The notes beneath the pieces are model-generated. The model saw only the letters and a list, made by a program, of their open reading frames with translations. It did not search any database and was not told the origin of the DNA. The translations under genes and the position numbers were made by a program. A stretch of 64,000 nt of DNA, taken from Halicephalobus mephisto (Eukaryota > Nematoda > Chromadorea > Rhabditida > Panagrolaimidae). Of this stretch, positions 37,063-48,583 are shown one piece after another (the stretch's first letter is position 1; each line of letters begins with the position of its first letter). The stretch spans positions 186,001 through 250,000 of the forward strand of contig SWDT01000120.1 of NCBI GenBank assembly GCA_009193035.1. Reading direction: 5' to 3'.

Positions 37063-39199
37063 TCAAGTTTTAACTTTGCGTTTAAACATAGAATTGAGCT
37101 TATTTCCGATCGAAGAAGAGCTTTTCGTACTTCCTAAAGAATTCGTGTCTTCTGATATTGGAGTTGCAGTTTTCGGCCTCAATGCAGATAATTCTGCTCT
37201 AAAAATTTCAAAATATTAGCATTAAAACTACAACATTTACGAAATTATTTCATAAATGCTTAATCTACTTTAAAAAAGCCAAACCAAAAATAGCGTACTT
37301 AACGGAGGCAGAACTTTGAGAATTGATTGTTGTCGGTGGAGTATCAGAACCAGCAACACTCGAAGGACCACTAGATATATAAAACGACGTTGGTAAATTC
37401 GATGGAACATGAGTTGGTTGAGACATCTTCTTCATTGGAGGAGATAATTTAGATCCCGATAAACTAACAGGAAGCGTGCCATTCAACGGACCAGTGTGAG
37501 TACCTGCGAAAGAAATTTTTTAATACAAAAAAGGAAAAAAGCTTGCACAAAGCAAGAAAAGTCAGATTTCTCCATCATCAGAAGACGATGAAACAGAACA
37601 AGAATCAGCATTAAGGATGATTTCACAAACATTAAGAAAAAGAGTACTATATTGAATCTCCGTACCTGCAGCTTTAAACTGGTAAGGAAAAGTTGGTGAC
37701 GTCATGAATCCTTGACTTGATGGAACTTTCTGGGATCCGCTACCGTTCTCTAAAATAGAAAATAACCTAATTCAATGTTAACAGAAAAGGCACATGTCAA
37801 TAAGTGGCACAGCACAATGCAGAAGCAAAAAAACTTTTAAATACAACAAACTAACCATATGAAGATCCAGTTATGGAAAATCCACAAAGATTTTCAATTT
37901 CAATCCAGCGATGTTGACATTCATCCATTGCAGATTTCAACTTTTCCATTCGTTGTTTTAGAGAAAACACTTTAGCATCAACGACATCCGTTCCTAAGGC
38001 AGTAGCCCCTGCGGCAAGTTTGATGGAATTCAAGAGATTTCCTTGTCTTTTGCGCATTTTATCAACGAAATCCTTGGCTTCTTTCATTTCTTGTAAACAT
38101 TCTAATTTCTTCTCATTGATGCAGCCAATTTCGAGTTCGTAGGTTCTTCGGAGAAGTGGTTGAACAGAAAAAGAAATAGATTCACCTCCTGTCATTTCTA
38201 ATCGTCTTTCAGCTTCTTCGAGTTTTGTTTTCAGAACGATAACACTCTCCGCGTCCTCATCTTCGTAGTCAAATCTGGAAAAGTTTAAATTCAAAAAAAC
38301 AATCAGATAATTGCGTACCTTTTTTGAGCTCCTTCGAATTCGGTTTCCATACTTTTTAACTCTGTAAGTTTCTGTGTTAATTCTTCTACTTGCTGTTTGC
38401 TTCTCGTGTGGAACTTTGTCAGTACATATCCAAGGATAATGCACAAAAGCGTCAAAACGAGAAGAATAACGTCTTTGAAACGAGAACCAGATGGCTCTTG
38501 GAACCCAAACAGCACCAAATCCAAGGCTTTCAATTGCAGTTTTTGTCGATGAACAAAGTTCTTGATGCCGAGAACAGTGGCAAGATAGGACGAGTTTTGA
38601 AGAGCCATTCTGAAAGTCGTTATGGAAGAAAACCGATATATGAAATCTTACCTCGGGAGAGATACTCCGTTAACCTTATGCTCAGTGAAAATCTTTTCAT
38701 ACTGAGGAAGTTTTACAATGTTGATCAGCCAATCAAGAGTGTGCTTCTCGTCCCAACTTCTTTCCTCCGATTCGAACCAACTTTCCCACATGTCATCAAC
38801 CGTGATCGCATCGTCGTCATGATGGAAAGCTCGTTCTCGTCTTGCTCGATCAGAACCCGTTAATTTCATGTCTTCTTGAAGAAACTGAAATCCGGACAAT
38901 GAATGTAAAATCGATATATGGACCTTACGTCATTAGATTCGAAGCGATCAATCGATCCGCTCTGATCGTCGTCCATCAATCTATGGAGTTCCTTGATCGC
39001 GGCATATCCTGCCGGATCTCGAAGTTTTTCATCCTCGGCAGTAATCTCAACATCTGAAAATTCGATGATAAGGTGGAATTTTATCGATAACGAAAACAAA
39101 CTTACTTCTTGTTGCTTTTGGTTTGTCTAAAACAACATACCCAGGTAAAAAGATCACCAAACCGAGGAGGATATAAGCAAACCTCGAAGGACTGACCAT
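37063..39199 (-). CDS. stim-1: STIM ER calcium sensor (stim-1)
   Basis: Eight exons leftward: 39199-39106, 39053-38929, 38884-38652, 38609-38319, 38274-37856, 37749-37666, 37503-37299 and 37198-37063, for 528 aa, close to the recalled C. elegans length. Order: signal peptide ([14 protein letters not shown]); EF-hand [19 protein letters not shown] near 55, with Asp at loop positions 1 and 3 and Glu at 12; SAM domain (WESWF...[17 protein letters not shown]) near 100-150; transmembrane helix [17 protein letters not shown] near 200; coiled coil 1; the SOAR/CAD region ([40 protein letters not shown]); a Pro/Ser-rich tail; and a basic end FKRKVKT. STIM senses ER luminal calcium and opens Orai channels at ER-plasma-membrane contacts. 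The final basic tail emerges only if intron 7 is spliced at AA|GTACGC. Confidence 0.97.
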
Positions 39200-40502
39200 A
39201 GAAATACGTCAAATCTAAAAACAAAAAAAAATTTAAAATAATCAGTTTGAAAAACGCCCGCACTGTGCGATTTTTTCACGTTTATGTGCGTCCGATTTTT
39301 TTTCGTTAAAAATGTTCCAAAATGTCTGAATTGCGGACTGTATTTATTATTCCTACAATCACGGAAAATTCAGTATTTCTATAACTAGACAAATATAGAA
39401 AAGTTCGGAAAATAACTATTCCAATGTAGACACAAAACGAAAACAAAAAATACAACAATGGTTGTTTTATTGATCTCCCGATGGGGGTTATTCAACGAAC
39501 ACGGTTCGTACCTTGAAGCCGAAAAAAATTTTCTACAACCGGATGCCAGTTCTGATAATGAAGTAGGAAATTTAATACTTTGTTTTATCGAAATTGACAA
39601 TGAGAATTTGAAGTCAAAGTTAACAATCAAAATTTGATTTTCAACTTTGAAGTCAAAGTTAACAATTAGAATCTGAAGATTGACGGTTAAAAATTAAAAT
39701 TAAAATTAATAGATAAAGTTAAAAATCGAAATTTATAAATTCAATATTAAAGTTAAAAATCGAAATTTATAAATTCAATATTAAAGTTAAAAATCGAAAT
39801 TTATAAATTTAATATAAAATTTCGAAATCGAAATTTATAAATTAAATATGAAATTTAGAAATCGAAATTAATAAATTCAATATGAAATTTAGAAATCGAA
39901 ATTTATAAATTTAATATTAAAGTTAAAAATCGAAATTTATAAATTTAATATTAAAGTTGAAAATCGAAATTTATAAATTTAATACAAAATTTCGAAATCG
40001 AAATTAGCAATCAAAATTCGAACTTTTTGTTTTAAATAAACTTACAATTTTTTAAAATTTATTTTACCTAAAATTATAACTAAAACATTTAAATTTCCCG
40101 AATGAAATCATGAGCCTGAAGTCGTGTCTCAGCACGAAAAGTCTAAATTTCGGCGTTGAGCTTCGATCGTTAACTTTGATAAACTGGAGCACAGGTTTTT
40201 ATTTTTCTTTCAATTTCGGGGGAATGATAACTCTAATAATCGAATAAAACTGTCTAGGGGCATAAATACAGAAAAAAAATTTATCAAAAAACCATAAAAA
40301 AGACGAAATTACATCAACTGTCAACGATGCTGAGGATTAATGGGAGCAGTGAAGGCTTCTGCGGTCATCGGACGATTTCTGAAATAATTTTAAATTTAAA
40401 AAGTTTAAAAATCACACAATTCATGTTAGAGAAAAAATCCAAGTTAAACGGCGAAAATAACGGTGCAAAATTCGAATTAAACGTGCTTCAAAAATTAAAT
40501 TT
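39200..40502. other. stim-1 promoter and repeats before the LIM gene
   Basis: The stim-1 upstream region is 39200-39640. A tandem array occupies about 39700-40010. The remainder (40010-40500) is AT-rich and contains one copy of the widespread GTCTCAGCACGAAAA word at about 40126. No gene seen. Confidence 0.5.
39700..40012. repeat. 34-bp AT-rich tandem repeat, about nine copies
   Basis: The unit is roughly AAATCGAAATTTATAAATT plus a CAATATTAAAGTT-like half. The first landmarks lie 34 bp apart (39726 and 39760) and the array continues to about 40010 with substitutions such as AAATTTCG or AAATTTAG for AAAGTTAA. No coding meaning. Confidence 0.85.
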
Positions 40503-42677
40503 CTACTCTTCTCGTTTGTTCCCGAATCTCTCTCCTGTGTCCATCGTCAAAGCCCCAGCTCCGAGTCCGAATCCGACACCTTTTGGACCGTACTTTCTTC
40601 CATGACATTGTTTACAGTAAAGTTCGTTTCCGTGTTCGGCAACTGTGCAGGAATCGAGTAGCTTATTGCACAAGTCTAAAATGGATAATCAGGATAGGTG
40701 GTGATCAGAGCCGTCAATTTCGAATTTGAACAATTTTAAATTCGAAAAATCCAATTTCGAACAAAACTATCAAGTCCAAAATTTTAAAAATTAATTCGAA
40801 AAATCCAATTTCGAACAAATTATCAAGTTCGAAATTTTAAAAATTAATTCAAATTCGAAAAATTCAGAACTCTGGGGATCAGAATTGTTAATTTTGAATC
40901 AATTTTGAATTAAAATTAAGATTCTAATTCAATGAAGCTATCAAGTCCAAAATTTGGAAGCTCAAAATTAAAAAAATAAAATAATTGAAATCTGAATCGA
41001 TTTTGAACTAATTAAAATTCTAAAATTTCAAGATTCTAATTTGAAACAAATTATTTCAATTCGAAAATTGGAAACTTCGAAAAATCGAGAGCTCTGGTGG
41101 TAACATGGAAGAATCCATCTTGTTAAAGCACAGGTGATCCACAATCGCTTGTAACTAAGCCTAATTGAACGTACACTATTATATTTATTTTTCTACATAG
41201 GAACTGAAAACAAAAATGAAAAAGAGAGTTATGATCTAATTTCCATTTTAGTTTTCATACACTCAATGAGTATAATCGAATTCGCTCAATTACAAGTAAT
41301 CATGGAGCGCTTGTGTGTGTAACCATCCGGAGAGCGCGGTCCCGAAAGGAAGTTGCTTGCTATCAATCAGCTGCGTTACTGTAGCTGATGGAGAGCCGTG
41401 TTCCAGTTGGCTTATCATTGTTTTCAATTTATTATTACTTTTTATTTTTATGTGTTGTTGATATATCAGATATATCTAATATTCACCCATCTTCCATATA
41501 GTTCCAAGACAAAAACGTTCAAACATCAGTCAGCTTTATTATTGAAGCCGGTAAAATTGGTTTATTTCCGTTTATTATTTCCTTCATATTTCCTTGCTGA
41601 TATATCAGATATTTCTAATGTTCCCCTATCTTCCACGCAATCCCAAAACGAAAACCTTTGGATACCAATTACCCTCCAATTATGAGCGAAAAAGAACCGT
41701 GGCAGTTGTTTTTATTATTCTTATAGTTTTTGTCTTGGTGTGTTTTTGCTGATATATCAAATAGTTATAATATCCCCTCATTTTCCCTGCGATCTCAAAA
41801 CGAAAACTTCTACATGTCAATTAGCTTCCAACTGCGGCTAAAAAAGCTGTCAATTGTGTTGTTATTACATCAATTGTTGCTATCATTATTGTTGTGCTAT
41901 TGTTGGTTATCAAGCTATTCCGATTATCTTCTCTTGTCACCCGCGATGTAACGAGTAAGTTTTCTAAATTCCCCCGTTTTAGTGCTCAGGATGATAGAAT
42001 AGTTAAAGAAGCACACAAACAACCACATACGTCATTTCAACTTCTTTGTTTCCAAACTGTTCTCCTGTGTCCATCGTCAGTGCTCCAGCCCCAATACCAA
42101 ATCCAATACCCTTTGGTCCGTACTTTCTTCCATGACATTGTTTACAGTAAAGTTCTGCTTGATGTTCACAGCAATTCGTAGAATCCAGCAGTTTGTTGCA
42201 CATTGCTAGAAAAACGACATTGGACAAGACATATACGGTGAGTTTATATTATGATTTTAGCCCGGAGATTTAGTTTCAGAAGCATGAAGCAAACAATTTG
42301 TTAGAGCACAACTTGATTTAACATCCCCCGCCTAGTGATTGCGCACATGAATTGTTTACTTTTGTTGTACAATCCAGAAAGTTAACTTTTGAATAAAATC
42401 AAGAAAAAATACTTTAATTTTGCTGTAAACTAGTATTTTAAAAATGTTACAAATTTTCGAAAAAAACTGAATCATTTTTTGTTTTTTTTTTTTGCAATGG
42501 CAGTTTTTGAGGAAATAAAACAATGAGAAATCAAGATTTCTGTAAAATAAAATCAAACTCACTGCATTTGAAACAGAACTTGTGCCATTTGTAGCCTCCG
42601 GCAACCATTTCTTCAGCGGCATACACTGATTTCCCGCATTTGGGACACTTGGGATGCTCAACAGGCTTGAATGGCAT
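40503..42677 (-). CDS. mlp-1: MLP-1-like single-LIM protein, isoform with distal last exon
   Basis: Shared exon 1 (42677-42563) joined to the distal exon 40675-40503 gives 95 aa. Exon 1 encodes the first zinc finger of a CRP/MLP LIM domain, with [14 protein letters not shown] and HKFCFKC, and ends in phase 1. The distal exon supplies [30 protein letters not shown], the Gly-rich [16 protein letters not shown] tail and a stop after REE. CRP/MLP proteins bind alpha-actinin in muscle and also act in the nucleus. The exon has a good TTTTAG acceptor, correct phase and intact zinc ligands, so it should be functional. It lies 1.9 kb beyond exon 1, and using it requires skipping the proximal exon, which has its own stop. 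Confidence 0.78.
41449..41852. repeat. Three diverged copies of a ~150-bp unit between the alternative LIM exons
   Basis: Copies near 41449-41550, 41597-41695 and 41749-41852 share GCTGATATATCAGATAT, then a TAAT..CCC..CATCTTCC segment, then CAAAACGAAAACTT-like words. They are the only ordered repeat between the two alternative last exons of the LIM gene. The last two copies keep a common open frame on the plus strand, but this seems incidental. Confidence 0.7.
42003..42677 (-). CDS. mlp-1: MLP-1-like single-LIM protein, isoform with proximal last exon
   Basis: Exon 1 42677-42563 joined to 42205-42003 gives 105 aa. [19 protein letters not shown] begins the LIM domain (zinc ligands C-x2-C...H-x2-C), and the proximal exon completes it ([30 protein letters not shown]) with the standard nuclear-signal and Gly-rich tail [18 protein letters not shown]. 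It ends in a hydrophobic extension (TYVVVCVLL) absent from the distal isoform. Nematode MLP-1 is a muscle-attachment and dense-body LIM protein. The start Met at 42677 was chosen because it matches the conserved MPFKP beginning of CRP proteins. Identification of the family is firm. Confidence 0.92.
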
Positions 42678-43419
42678 TCTGAATAGATCAATCTTAGCAA
42701 TAAAAAACAATAAATAGACAACCACGTGCTTGAAAGGTCAAGAAGTTCACGAAAAAATGGAATTTAATTTCAGAGAAAGCGAGTATGACCTAAGCACGAG
42801 GCAATCAGCTGTTGTCAGGCCTTGATGGCCTTCCCGAACTCTTGCAGCCTGGGAAAAGGATCTCAAAGAGAAAAACGGATCTGGTTGCGATCAATGTGGA
42901 TGAATACTAAGCGGCAATGAAGAGCAGGTTGTGAAGGAGGGAGGAAAAAAGCAGACTCGTCTCTTGAACAGCGTTGGTTCAGGCGTACCTTATGGTCGTC
43001 CGTCTCTAAGCTTAAACTATCTGAAAGAGAAAAGCGGTCTTTCAGCAATCGGACTAGCAGCCACCCCGTACTAACAATCGAAATCATTGACGGATAGAAG
43101 GATTGCGCGTCTAGGATAGGGACACACAGGCTCGTCTATGTCGAAACTTTTTGTCACTGAACCTTGAATTTGAGTCGCGAAAAAATCCGCAAGTCCTCGA
43201 TGAATTTCGTTGGAGAGTCTTTTTTCGTAAAGTTAATTGGTCGTTTCCGTTTTTGTAATGGATTTTATAAACGAAAAAAAATTCCAAAATTCTTAGTCAC
43301 TTTTTTTCGATTTTTTTACATTTAGTCAATGTACTGCGTCATCACCTAAAAGTAGTAAACAAGGAACAGTTGGTCTTTTCACGATTTACATTATTATTAT
43401 TAAACCTTGAAAAAGAAAA
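42678..43419. promoter_or_regulatory. mlp-1 upstream region and SLC36 3' UTR
   Basis: A 0.74-kb interval that is relatively GC-rich at 42780-43200, probably the mlp-1 promoter. No gene recognised. The downstream end of the SLC36 transcript must also lie here. Confidence 0.45.
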
Positions 43420-46327
43420 TTATATATCTTCTTTACCAAAAACTAAAATGATTTGTCGGACACTTGCATAAGTACCTGTTGTGAATCCGAGAAAACCGAA
43501 CATCATCAAGATGATATTTTTGATCCAGATTTTCGCTGTTAATCGATTTTGCGCGTAGTAACATAAAATTTCGATGGCCGGAGGGAAAAGTAGAGCCAGA
43601 GCCGTTCCCGCGAATGCCCCGACGAGAGAAATAAAAAGAGCAAGATGTGGAATCAATTCAGCCAATAAACCTGAAAACTTCAGTATATCCAATCATAAAA
43701 ATCGTATGTGAAATTTTTTACAAAATTTTTCCAATAGTTTTCTGGAAATTTTTAAAAACTAAAAAAGTTTAAAATTCATGTTTTTTAAAGTGATTATTTC
43801 GTAATGAATTATTGTGAAATTCATATATGAACTTTTTACGAAATCATCTCGAAACGAATCTTTATAACTTTCTAGAAAATAAAGCAGTGTGAAATTTCAA
43901 TGTTATGTGATACTATTTCGCAATTTTAAGTTTTGCAATCAGTTGTTTATCATAAAAATTAAAAATAAACTTTCTCGTGAAATTGTCTCAATACGAATTT
44001 TTGGGATTTTCTATAAATCCAATTAGCCTAAAATTCGGATTTTGGACCAGTGATTTCGAAATTAACTTTTTAAATTAGTTTTAAATGAATCTAGAAATTC
44101 CTAGATTACTGTAAATAAAGGGCCTAATCCTTTATCTACTTTTTACGGTTAATTTTCATATATGAAAAATCATTAATGTTTCACAAACCACAACGAACCC
44201 CAAAGTACCCTATTGAGGAAATTTTACTTTTAAAAAACTTACAAGTAAAAAGAACCATTAAATATCTAATTAGGTATACGGTGAAATTCTGACGATGCTC
44301 AGGGATTTTCCTGGAGATCCATTTTTCGATTCTTTCCATAGGGACGTAGAATTGGAGAGGATACGATACCAGTATACATCCGACGAACATGACTTTGATT
44401 AGTTGATAGAATCCTTCATTAGGTAAATTCAATGTTACAGTATCCTTGACAGCTTCACCGAACGCCAAGTAACCATAAAATCCCATCGTACAGTACACTG
44501 CTAAGACCAACAAACAAGCCGTATTCAGTACACCATTGGGAGAAATAAAATGTTGCGGACTGTCCATCTGATTCTCAATCGGAAGAATAACCGCGATTCC
44601 TTCAAAAGCGAACATAACTGTTCCGAAAAATAACGGTAAATCTGTCCAATTTCCAATTGCAGGAACAGTGTAAGTTGGTTGAATATGAGTAAATAAATAT
44701 CCCATAACTATACTTACTGCAATTAAATAAGTAATATTTGCCAGAAGAGCCAATGGGGCCAAAACTTTAAGATGTCTGATTGTACAAAGTCCGAGAATCG
44801 GGATAAGCAACATCGCAATCCATCCAGCTTGGGAAATGTGAATTTCAGAAGTTTCATCAAAAAACTAAAAAATTTTAATTATAAATCATAAATTATAAAA
44901 TTAAAAATGAATTTTTGTACGAAATAGTGTCGAAAAGAAATCTTGGGATTTCCAGTCAAGACTCGAAGTTGTGAAATTTACTGTTCATAGTACTTTGTAA
45001 AAGTAAAATCATAATCATAGTGCTTTTCAAGCCAAAAATGAGTATTTCACTGCGAGATGGTCCCAACGGGAAATTCTAGAACTTTCCAGTCGAGACCCAA
45101 AAATTAAAAATTAGTTTTTGTGATGTTAAAATATAACCATAATCATATTAGAAATTAAAAACGAGTATTATCACGAATGAGTGCCAAGGGGAATTTCTAG
45201 AGTTTAATTAGCCTAAAATCTCGGTTTTGGAGTAGTGATTTCGGAATTTATATTCTTCTTAGATGGATCTAGAACCTTCTGAATCAGGGTATTTAGGGTG
45301 TCTAACCCTCTGCCTACCTTTTAGGATTAATTTCCATATATGGAAAATCAGTAATAATCACTGTAGAAACCACCACTGACATCCAAGTACCTTATTGAAG
45401 AAACTGATAAAAATCGACTTACTTGTTTCAGATTATCTGCCATGAAGACGAAATATACACAACAGAATCCTAATTGAGCGATGAACATGTTGATATTGAC
45501 GAGTTGTTTCGCAAAGTACCCGTGATCCCGGACACATGCCGGTCCGAGTTCCACAGCTCCTCTCATGACGTTAGCGTAGTCGATTCTGTCTTGGCCTTTC
45601 CTGAACGATATATAATGAGCAGAATAGACTAATTGTCTGCAACAATAAGTTGAAACAGCACAAATCACAATAAGTAAAACCATTCCTAGCCAGAGTCCAG
45701 AGTACTTGAATGCCAAAGGCAACGACAACATTCCTGTTCCCATCATCACTTTCACCAAGTGGATCAAGGCTTGTTCCGGAGTGATGGATGTGACCGTATG
45801 AGGACGTTCTCCAAAGACATTTTCCGTCGTAATAAGTGGATCAACGCTGAAAATAAAAATTTTAAAATTCATATGAGCTTTTTGCAAAATGGTCCCAGTG
45901 CGAAATTTCCGAACTTTTTAAAAATTAAAAAATCCTAAAATTTCCAACTTGGATGAATATTTCGTAATCAGTCATATTCTATGAAAATTATATGTGAACT
46001 TTCTACGAACTGGTCCCGACGGGAATTTCTAAAAATCCAATTAGCCTAAAATTCCGATTTTGGACCAGTGATTTCGGAATTAACTTTTTAAATTAGTTTT
46101 AGATGGATCTAGAAATTCCTAAATTACTGTAAATAAAGGACTTAATCCTTTATCTACTTTTTACGGTTAATTTTCATATATGAAAAATCATTAATGTTTC
46201 ACAAACCACAACGAACCCCAAAGTACCCTATTGAAAAAACTTGTTTTTCATATAAAATTACAAACCTAGTTAATCCGGTCGAAGTGGCCGAAAAAGCACT
46301 TTCTGTTTCGAGTCTAGTTCTAGGCAT
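43420..46327 (-). CDS. SLC36/PAT-type amino acid transporter
   Basis: Four exons leftward: 46327-46266, 45846-45423, 44864-44243 and 43670-43420, for 452 aa. The AAAP/Aa_trans fold is clear: LIHLVKVMMGTGMLSLPLAFKYSGLWLG (TM1 with the unwound GTGMLSLP motif) near residue 45, RKGQDRIDYANVMRGAVELG, the TM3 region FAKQLVNINMFIAQLGFCCVYFVFMADN, FFGTVMFAFEGIAVILPIENQM and YGYLAFGEAVKDTVTLNLP, with about eleven membrane helices in total. SLC36 proteins move small neutral amino acids with protons across the plasma or lysosomal membrane and feed mTORC1 signalling. The N-terminus MPRTRLETESAFS is hydrophilic and cytosolic. All three introns are long (419, 558 and 572 bp) and filled by one repeat family. 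A TTTTTCAG acceptor lies 20 bases before the ATG, only 132 bp after the upstream Ly6 gene's stop. Confidence 0.93.
43700..44240. repeat. Intron-filling repeat, copy 1 (SLC36 intron 3)
   Basis: Fills nearly all of intron 44242-43671. It shares with the other copies the words CATATATGAACTTTTTACGAAAT, CCAATTAGCCTAAAATTC, TGGACCAGTGATTTCG, GATTACTGTAAATAAAGG, TTTTCATATATGAAAAATCA and CCCCAAAGTACCCTATTGA in the same order, ending at the donor side AAAAAACTTAC. Confidence 0.85.
44880..45415. repeat. Intron-filling repeat, copy 2 (SLC36 intron 2)
   Basis: Fills intron 45422-44865. It is almost identical over about 490 bp to the copy at 52365-52860, with differences such as ACTCGAAG/ACCCGAAG and ATGAGTATT/ATAAGTATT. 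It contains GGTCCCAACGGGAA, TTAGCCTAAAATCTCGGTTTTGG and TTTCCATATATGGAAAATCAG. Confidence 0.88.
45850..46262. repeat. Intron-filling repeat, copy 3 (SLC36 intron 1)
   Basis: Fills intron 46265-45847. Its last 250 bp nearly match copy 1 (GGACCAGTGATTTCGGAATT through CCCCAAAGTACCCTATTGA). Its first part has GGTCCCGACGGGAATTTC, as in other copies. Confidence 0.85.
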
Positions 46328-46458
46328 TTTATTCAGAATACAATGACTGAAAAATAAAATAATTGTCTAAACATGGAAATCGCTAATGAACAAGATAAGG
46401 TCCAATGTCGGCATTGATTTTTTGTGTCTGAGAGAACTAGATAAGCCAGTCATTTTGT

Positions 46459-47328
46459 TTACTGCAGAAAAGTGAGAAAAACTGGTACGAGGACTAGGAT
46501 TACGGTAGATGGCAAGGTCTGCGATCCCAAATTGCATTTATCCGTATCACAACAGTAAACGTCACCAATTGTTTTTCCATTGTTTATGTGGCGTGTATCT
46601 TCGCCCTGAAATAAAATCATATTATAAAAATTCATATATGAACTTTTTTATGAAATGGTCTCGACGGGAATTTCTCAGAACTTCCCAGTCGAGACCTAAA
46701 ACTTTAAAATTTAGTGTTTGTGGCTATTTTAAGATACAATCATAATATTACTGTAAAAAACTAAAAGTAAATTTCTTGTTATCAAACAGCCCGTCGGATA
46801 TGAATTGTTAAAACTTGTTAGGAAGCCCACTCGCCTAAAACTCTGATTTTGCAGAGTAGCTGTTTCGTAACTAACTTTTTTGAAATAAATTCTTAAACAC
46901 ATCTAGAACTTCTAGATTACGGTATATAGAGTACCTAACCCCTTAACTACCTTTTAGGATTAATTTTCATATATGGAAAATCCCCAACAAACATTTTAAA
47001 AGCCATAACTAACTCCAAATCATCTTACTGAAGCTACTTTTATAAAAAAAGTAAAACTTACATTACAACCATAGTGAAGTCCGTAATCAGAGGGTAAATC
47101 TTTGACTTGATCGGAACATCCTTTGTAAACAAACGAAATGCTGTCTTTAGTTCCAACGAATTTGAAGCAATATTCATCCGTGTTATTCAGCGGAGTACAG
47201 CTACGAATACTGTCAGTAGAAACATCTCCTCCGACATCAATATTATGAGCATAGTTGTGACACTGCAGAGCTAGATATCCTTGGGTAAATATGATTCCAA
47301 TAAAGACTAAATATTTGATCCAACTCAT
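46459..47328 (-). CDS. Small Ly6/uPAR-type GPI-anchored protein
   Basis: Two exons leftward, 47328-47062 and 46605-46459, for 137 aa. It has a signal peptide (MSWIKYLVFIGIIFTQGYLAL), then a three-finger pattern: LQCHNYAHN, RSCTPLNNTDEYCFKF, YKGCSD, GLHYGCN and, across the intron, the diagnostic terminal CCDTDKCN. The tail TVILVLVPVFLTFL is a hydrophobic GPI-anchor signal. Members of this superfamily (for example ODR-2 and HOT proteins in C. elegans) sit on neuronal or epithelial surfaces and often modulate receptors or channels. The specific role is unknown. The only intron (456 bp) is filled with the local repeat. The start at 47328 is the only Met preceding the signal peptide. It lies 352 bp after the NAA80-like gene and 132 bp before the transporter. 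Confidence 0.88.
46612..47052. repeat. Intron-filling repeat, copy 4 (Ly6 gene intron)
   Basis: Spans intron 47061-46606. It contains CATATATGAACTTTTTTATG, GGTCTCGACGGGAATTTC, CGCCTAAAACTCTGATTTTG, CTAGATTACGGTATATAGAG, ACCTTTTAGGATTAATTTTC and CATATATGGAAAATC, in the common order. More diverged than copies 2 and 6. Confidence 0.8.
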
Positions 47329-47679
47329 GATTGTCCTTCAGAAACAATTAAATTGGAGTCAAATGAAGAAATACATTATGTTCTAGCATTTTTTACGACG
47401 TCGTTAATTGTAAAGATAATATTTATCAAGAATTCGATCAATACTCACGTTGAGAACTCAGCTTACTTCTCGCTAGAATGAAGACATAGATAATGCAATA
47501 GTCTTACTGGAATAATAAAACAAGAAGGTAATTTACGTAGGTTCCAACACCCAACAATCGAGTCTCGTTCACGTCCTACAGTACTCCACTCTCCCTGATA
47601 TTCAGGCTATCGCTCCGTGTTTTTTCTTCAGTCCAGTTTCCGTTCCAATGTTGTTCAGAAATTTTTATGAATTTCGGTT

Positions 47680-48583
47680 TTATGCTTTTAATTTTTTTAC
47701 ATAATAGGTTTTCAGAGGTTTTACAGGATTGGGTTTTAGAGCCACTGGGGGCGGGGGTGGAGGAGGTACATTGTTTCCAATTTGGAAAGACGTTTTTGAT
47801 TCATGACTAGGCTGAGGGGAATTCGAAGGCGGTGTTGTTAATTTCGAATTGAGACCAGAATTCAGGAGAAGCTTCGAAGCGGCTCCGGCAGTCAAAACAG
47901 GAGGACATTTGGTGTATCCACATTTCTCATAAAATCCCATTTTATTGTGTGTCGACAAATAAGCCTAAAAATTAAAATAAAAATTATTAAAAATCAAAAC
48001 TTACATTTGTAAATCCAAATTTTTTTGCTTTTTCTTCTACCATATCCATCAGAATCCTTCCGACACCCTTTCCTCTCTGTTGATTGTCTATAATCACGGA
48101 TTCTATCCAGCAATTGGAGTCCTCCGACATTCTACAAAGTCTGACATGTCCCACGAGGTCGTCACTGGACATCAGGAGATAGGACATATCCGGCTGATCC
48201 CTCATGCATCTCTTCAAGCTGTTTTCCCTGACAGTGTGACTCCGCGGCCATTCCTAAAATAACCATCAAATTACTGTTAAAATCATATATGAACTTTTTA
48301 CGAAATTATCTCAACGCGAATTTCTAGAAACTTCTAGAAATCCCTAAATTACGGTATCCAGGGTACCTAACCCCCTGTCTACTTTTTAAATTGATTTTCA
48401 TATATGGAACATTTTTAAAAACATTTTAAAAGTCATAATTAATTCGAAATTACCTTATTGAGAATATTTCATAAAAATAGTCAAAAATCAAACCTGATTA
48501 AGTAGATTTATGCAAGAATCGATCAACTCAGGCTTTTCCAATAACGGAATTAACTGGTACCCGTTATCGGTATCCACAATCAT
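47680..48583 (-). CDS. NAA80-like N-terminal acetyltransferase (GNAT)
   Basis: Three exons leftward: 48583-48494, 48253-48005 and 47964-47680, for 207 aa. The GNAT fold is visible: LINLLNQ|EWPRSHTVRENSL-type start, VGHVRLCRM, WIESVIIDNQQRGKGVGRILM with the acetyl-CoA Q/R-x-x-G-x-G/A loop (QRGKGVG) near 88, and AYLSTHNKMGFYEKCGYT. The EWPRS segment, the loop and a downstream proline run (seven prolines near 182) parallel animal NAA80, the enzyme that acetylates processed actin N-termini. Its polyproline stretch recruits profilin-actin. The protein is shorter than human NAA80. Another NAT6-like acetyltransferase is possible, but the combination with the proline tract is distinctive. Intron 1 (240 bp) holds a repeat copy. 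Confidence 0.83.
48258..48485. repeat. Intron-filling repeat, copy 5, short form (NAA80-like intron 1)
   Basis: The shortest copy, in intron 48493-48254. It keeps both ends of the family (CATATATGAACTTTTTACGAAAT at the left; CTTTTTAAATTGATTTTCATATATGGAACATT and TTACCTTATTGAG at the right) but lacks most of the middle. Confidence 0.75.

Noticed and set aside
41398..41951. Plus-strand frames across the triplicate element between the LIM exons
   Set aside because: Hydrophobic low-complexity translations arising from repeat copies; the first copy is out of frame.
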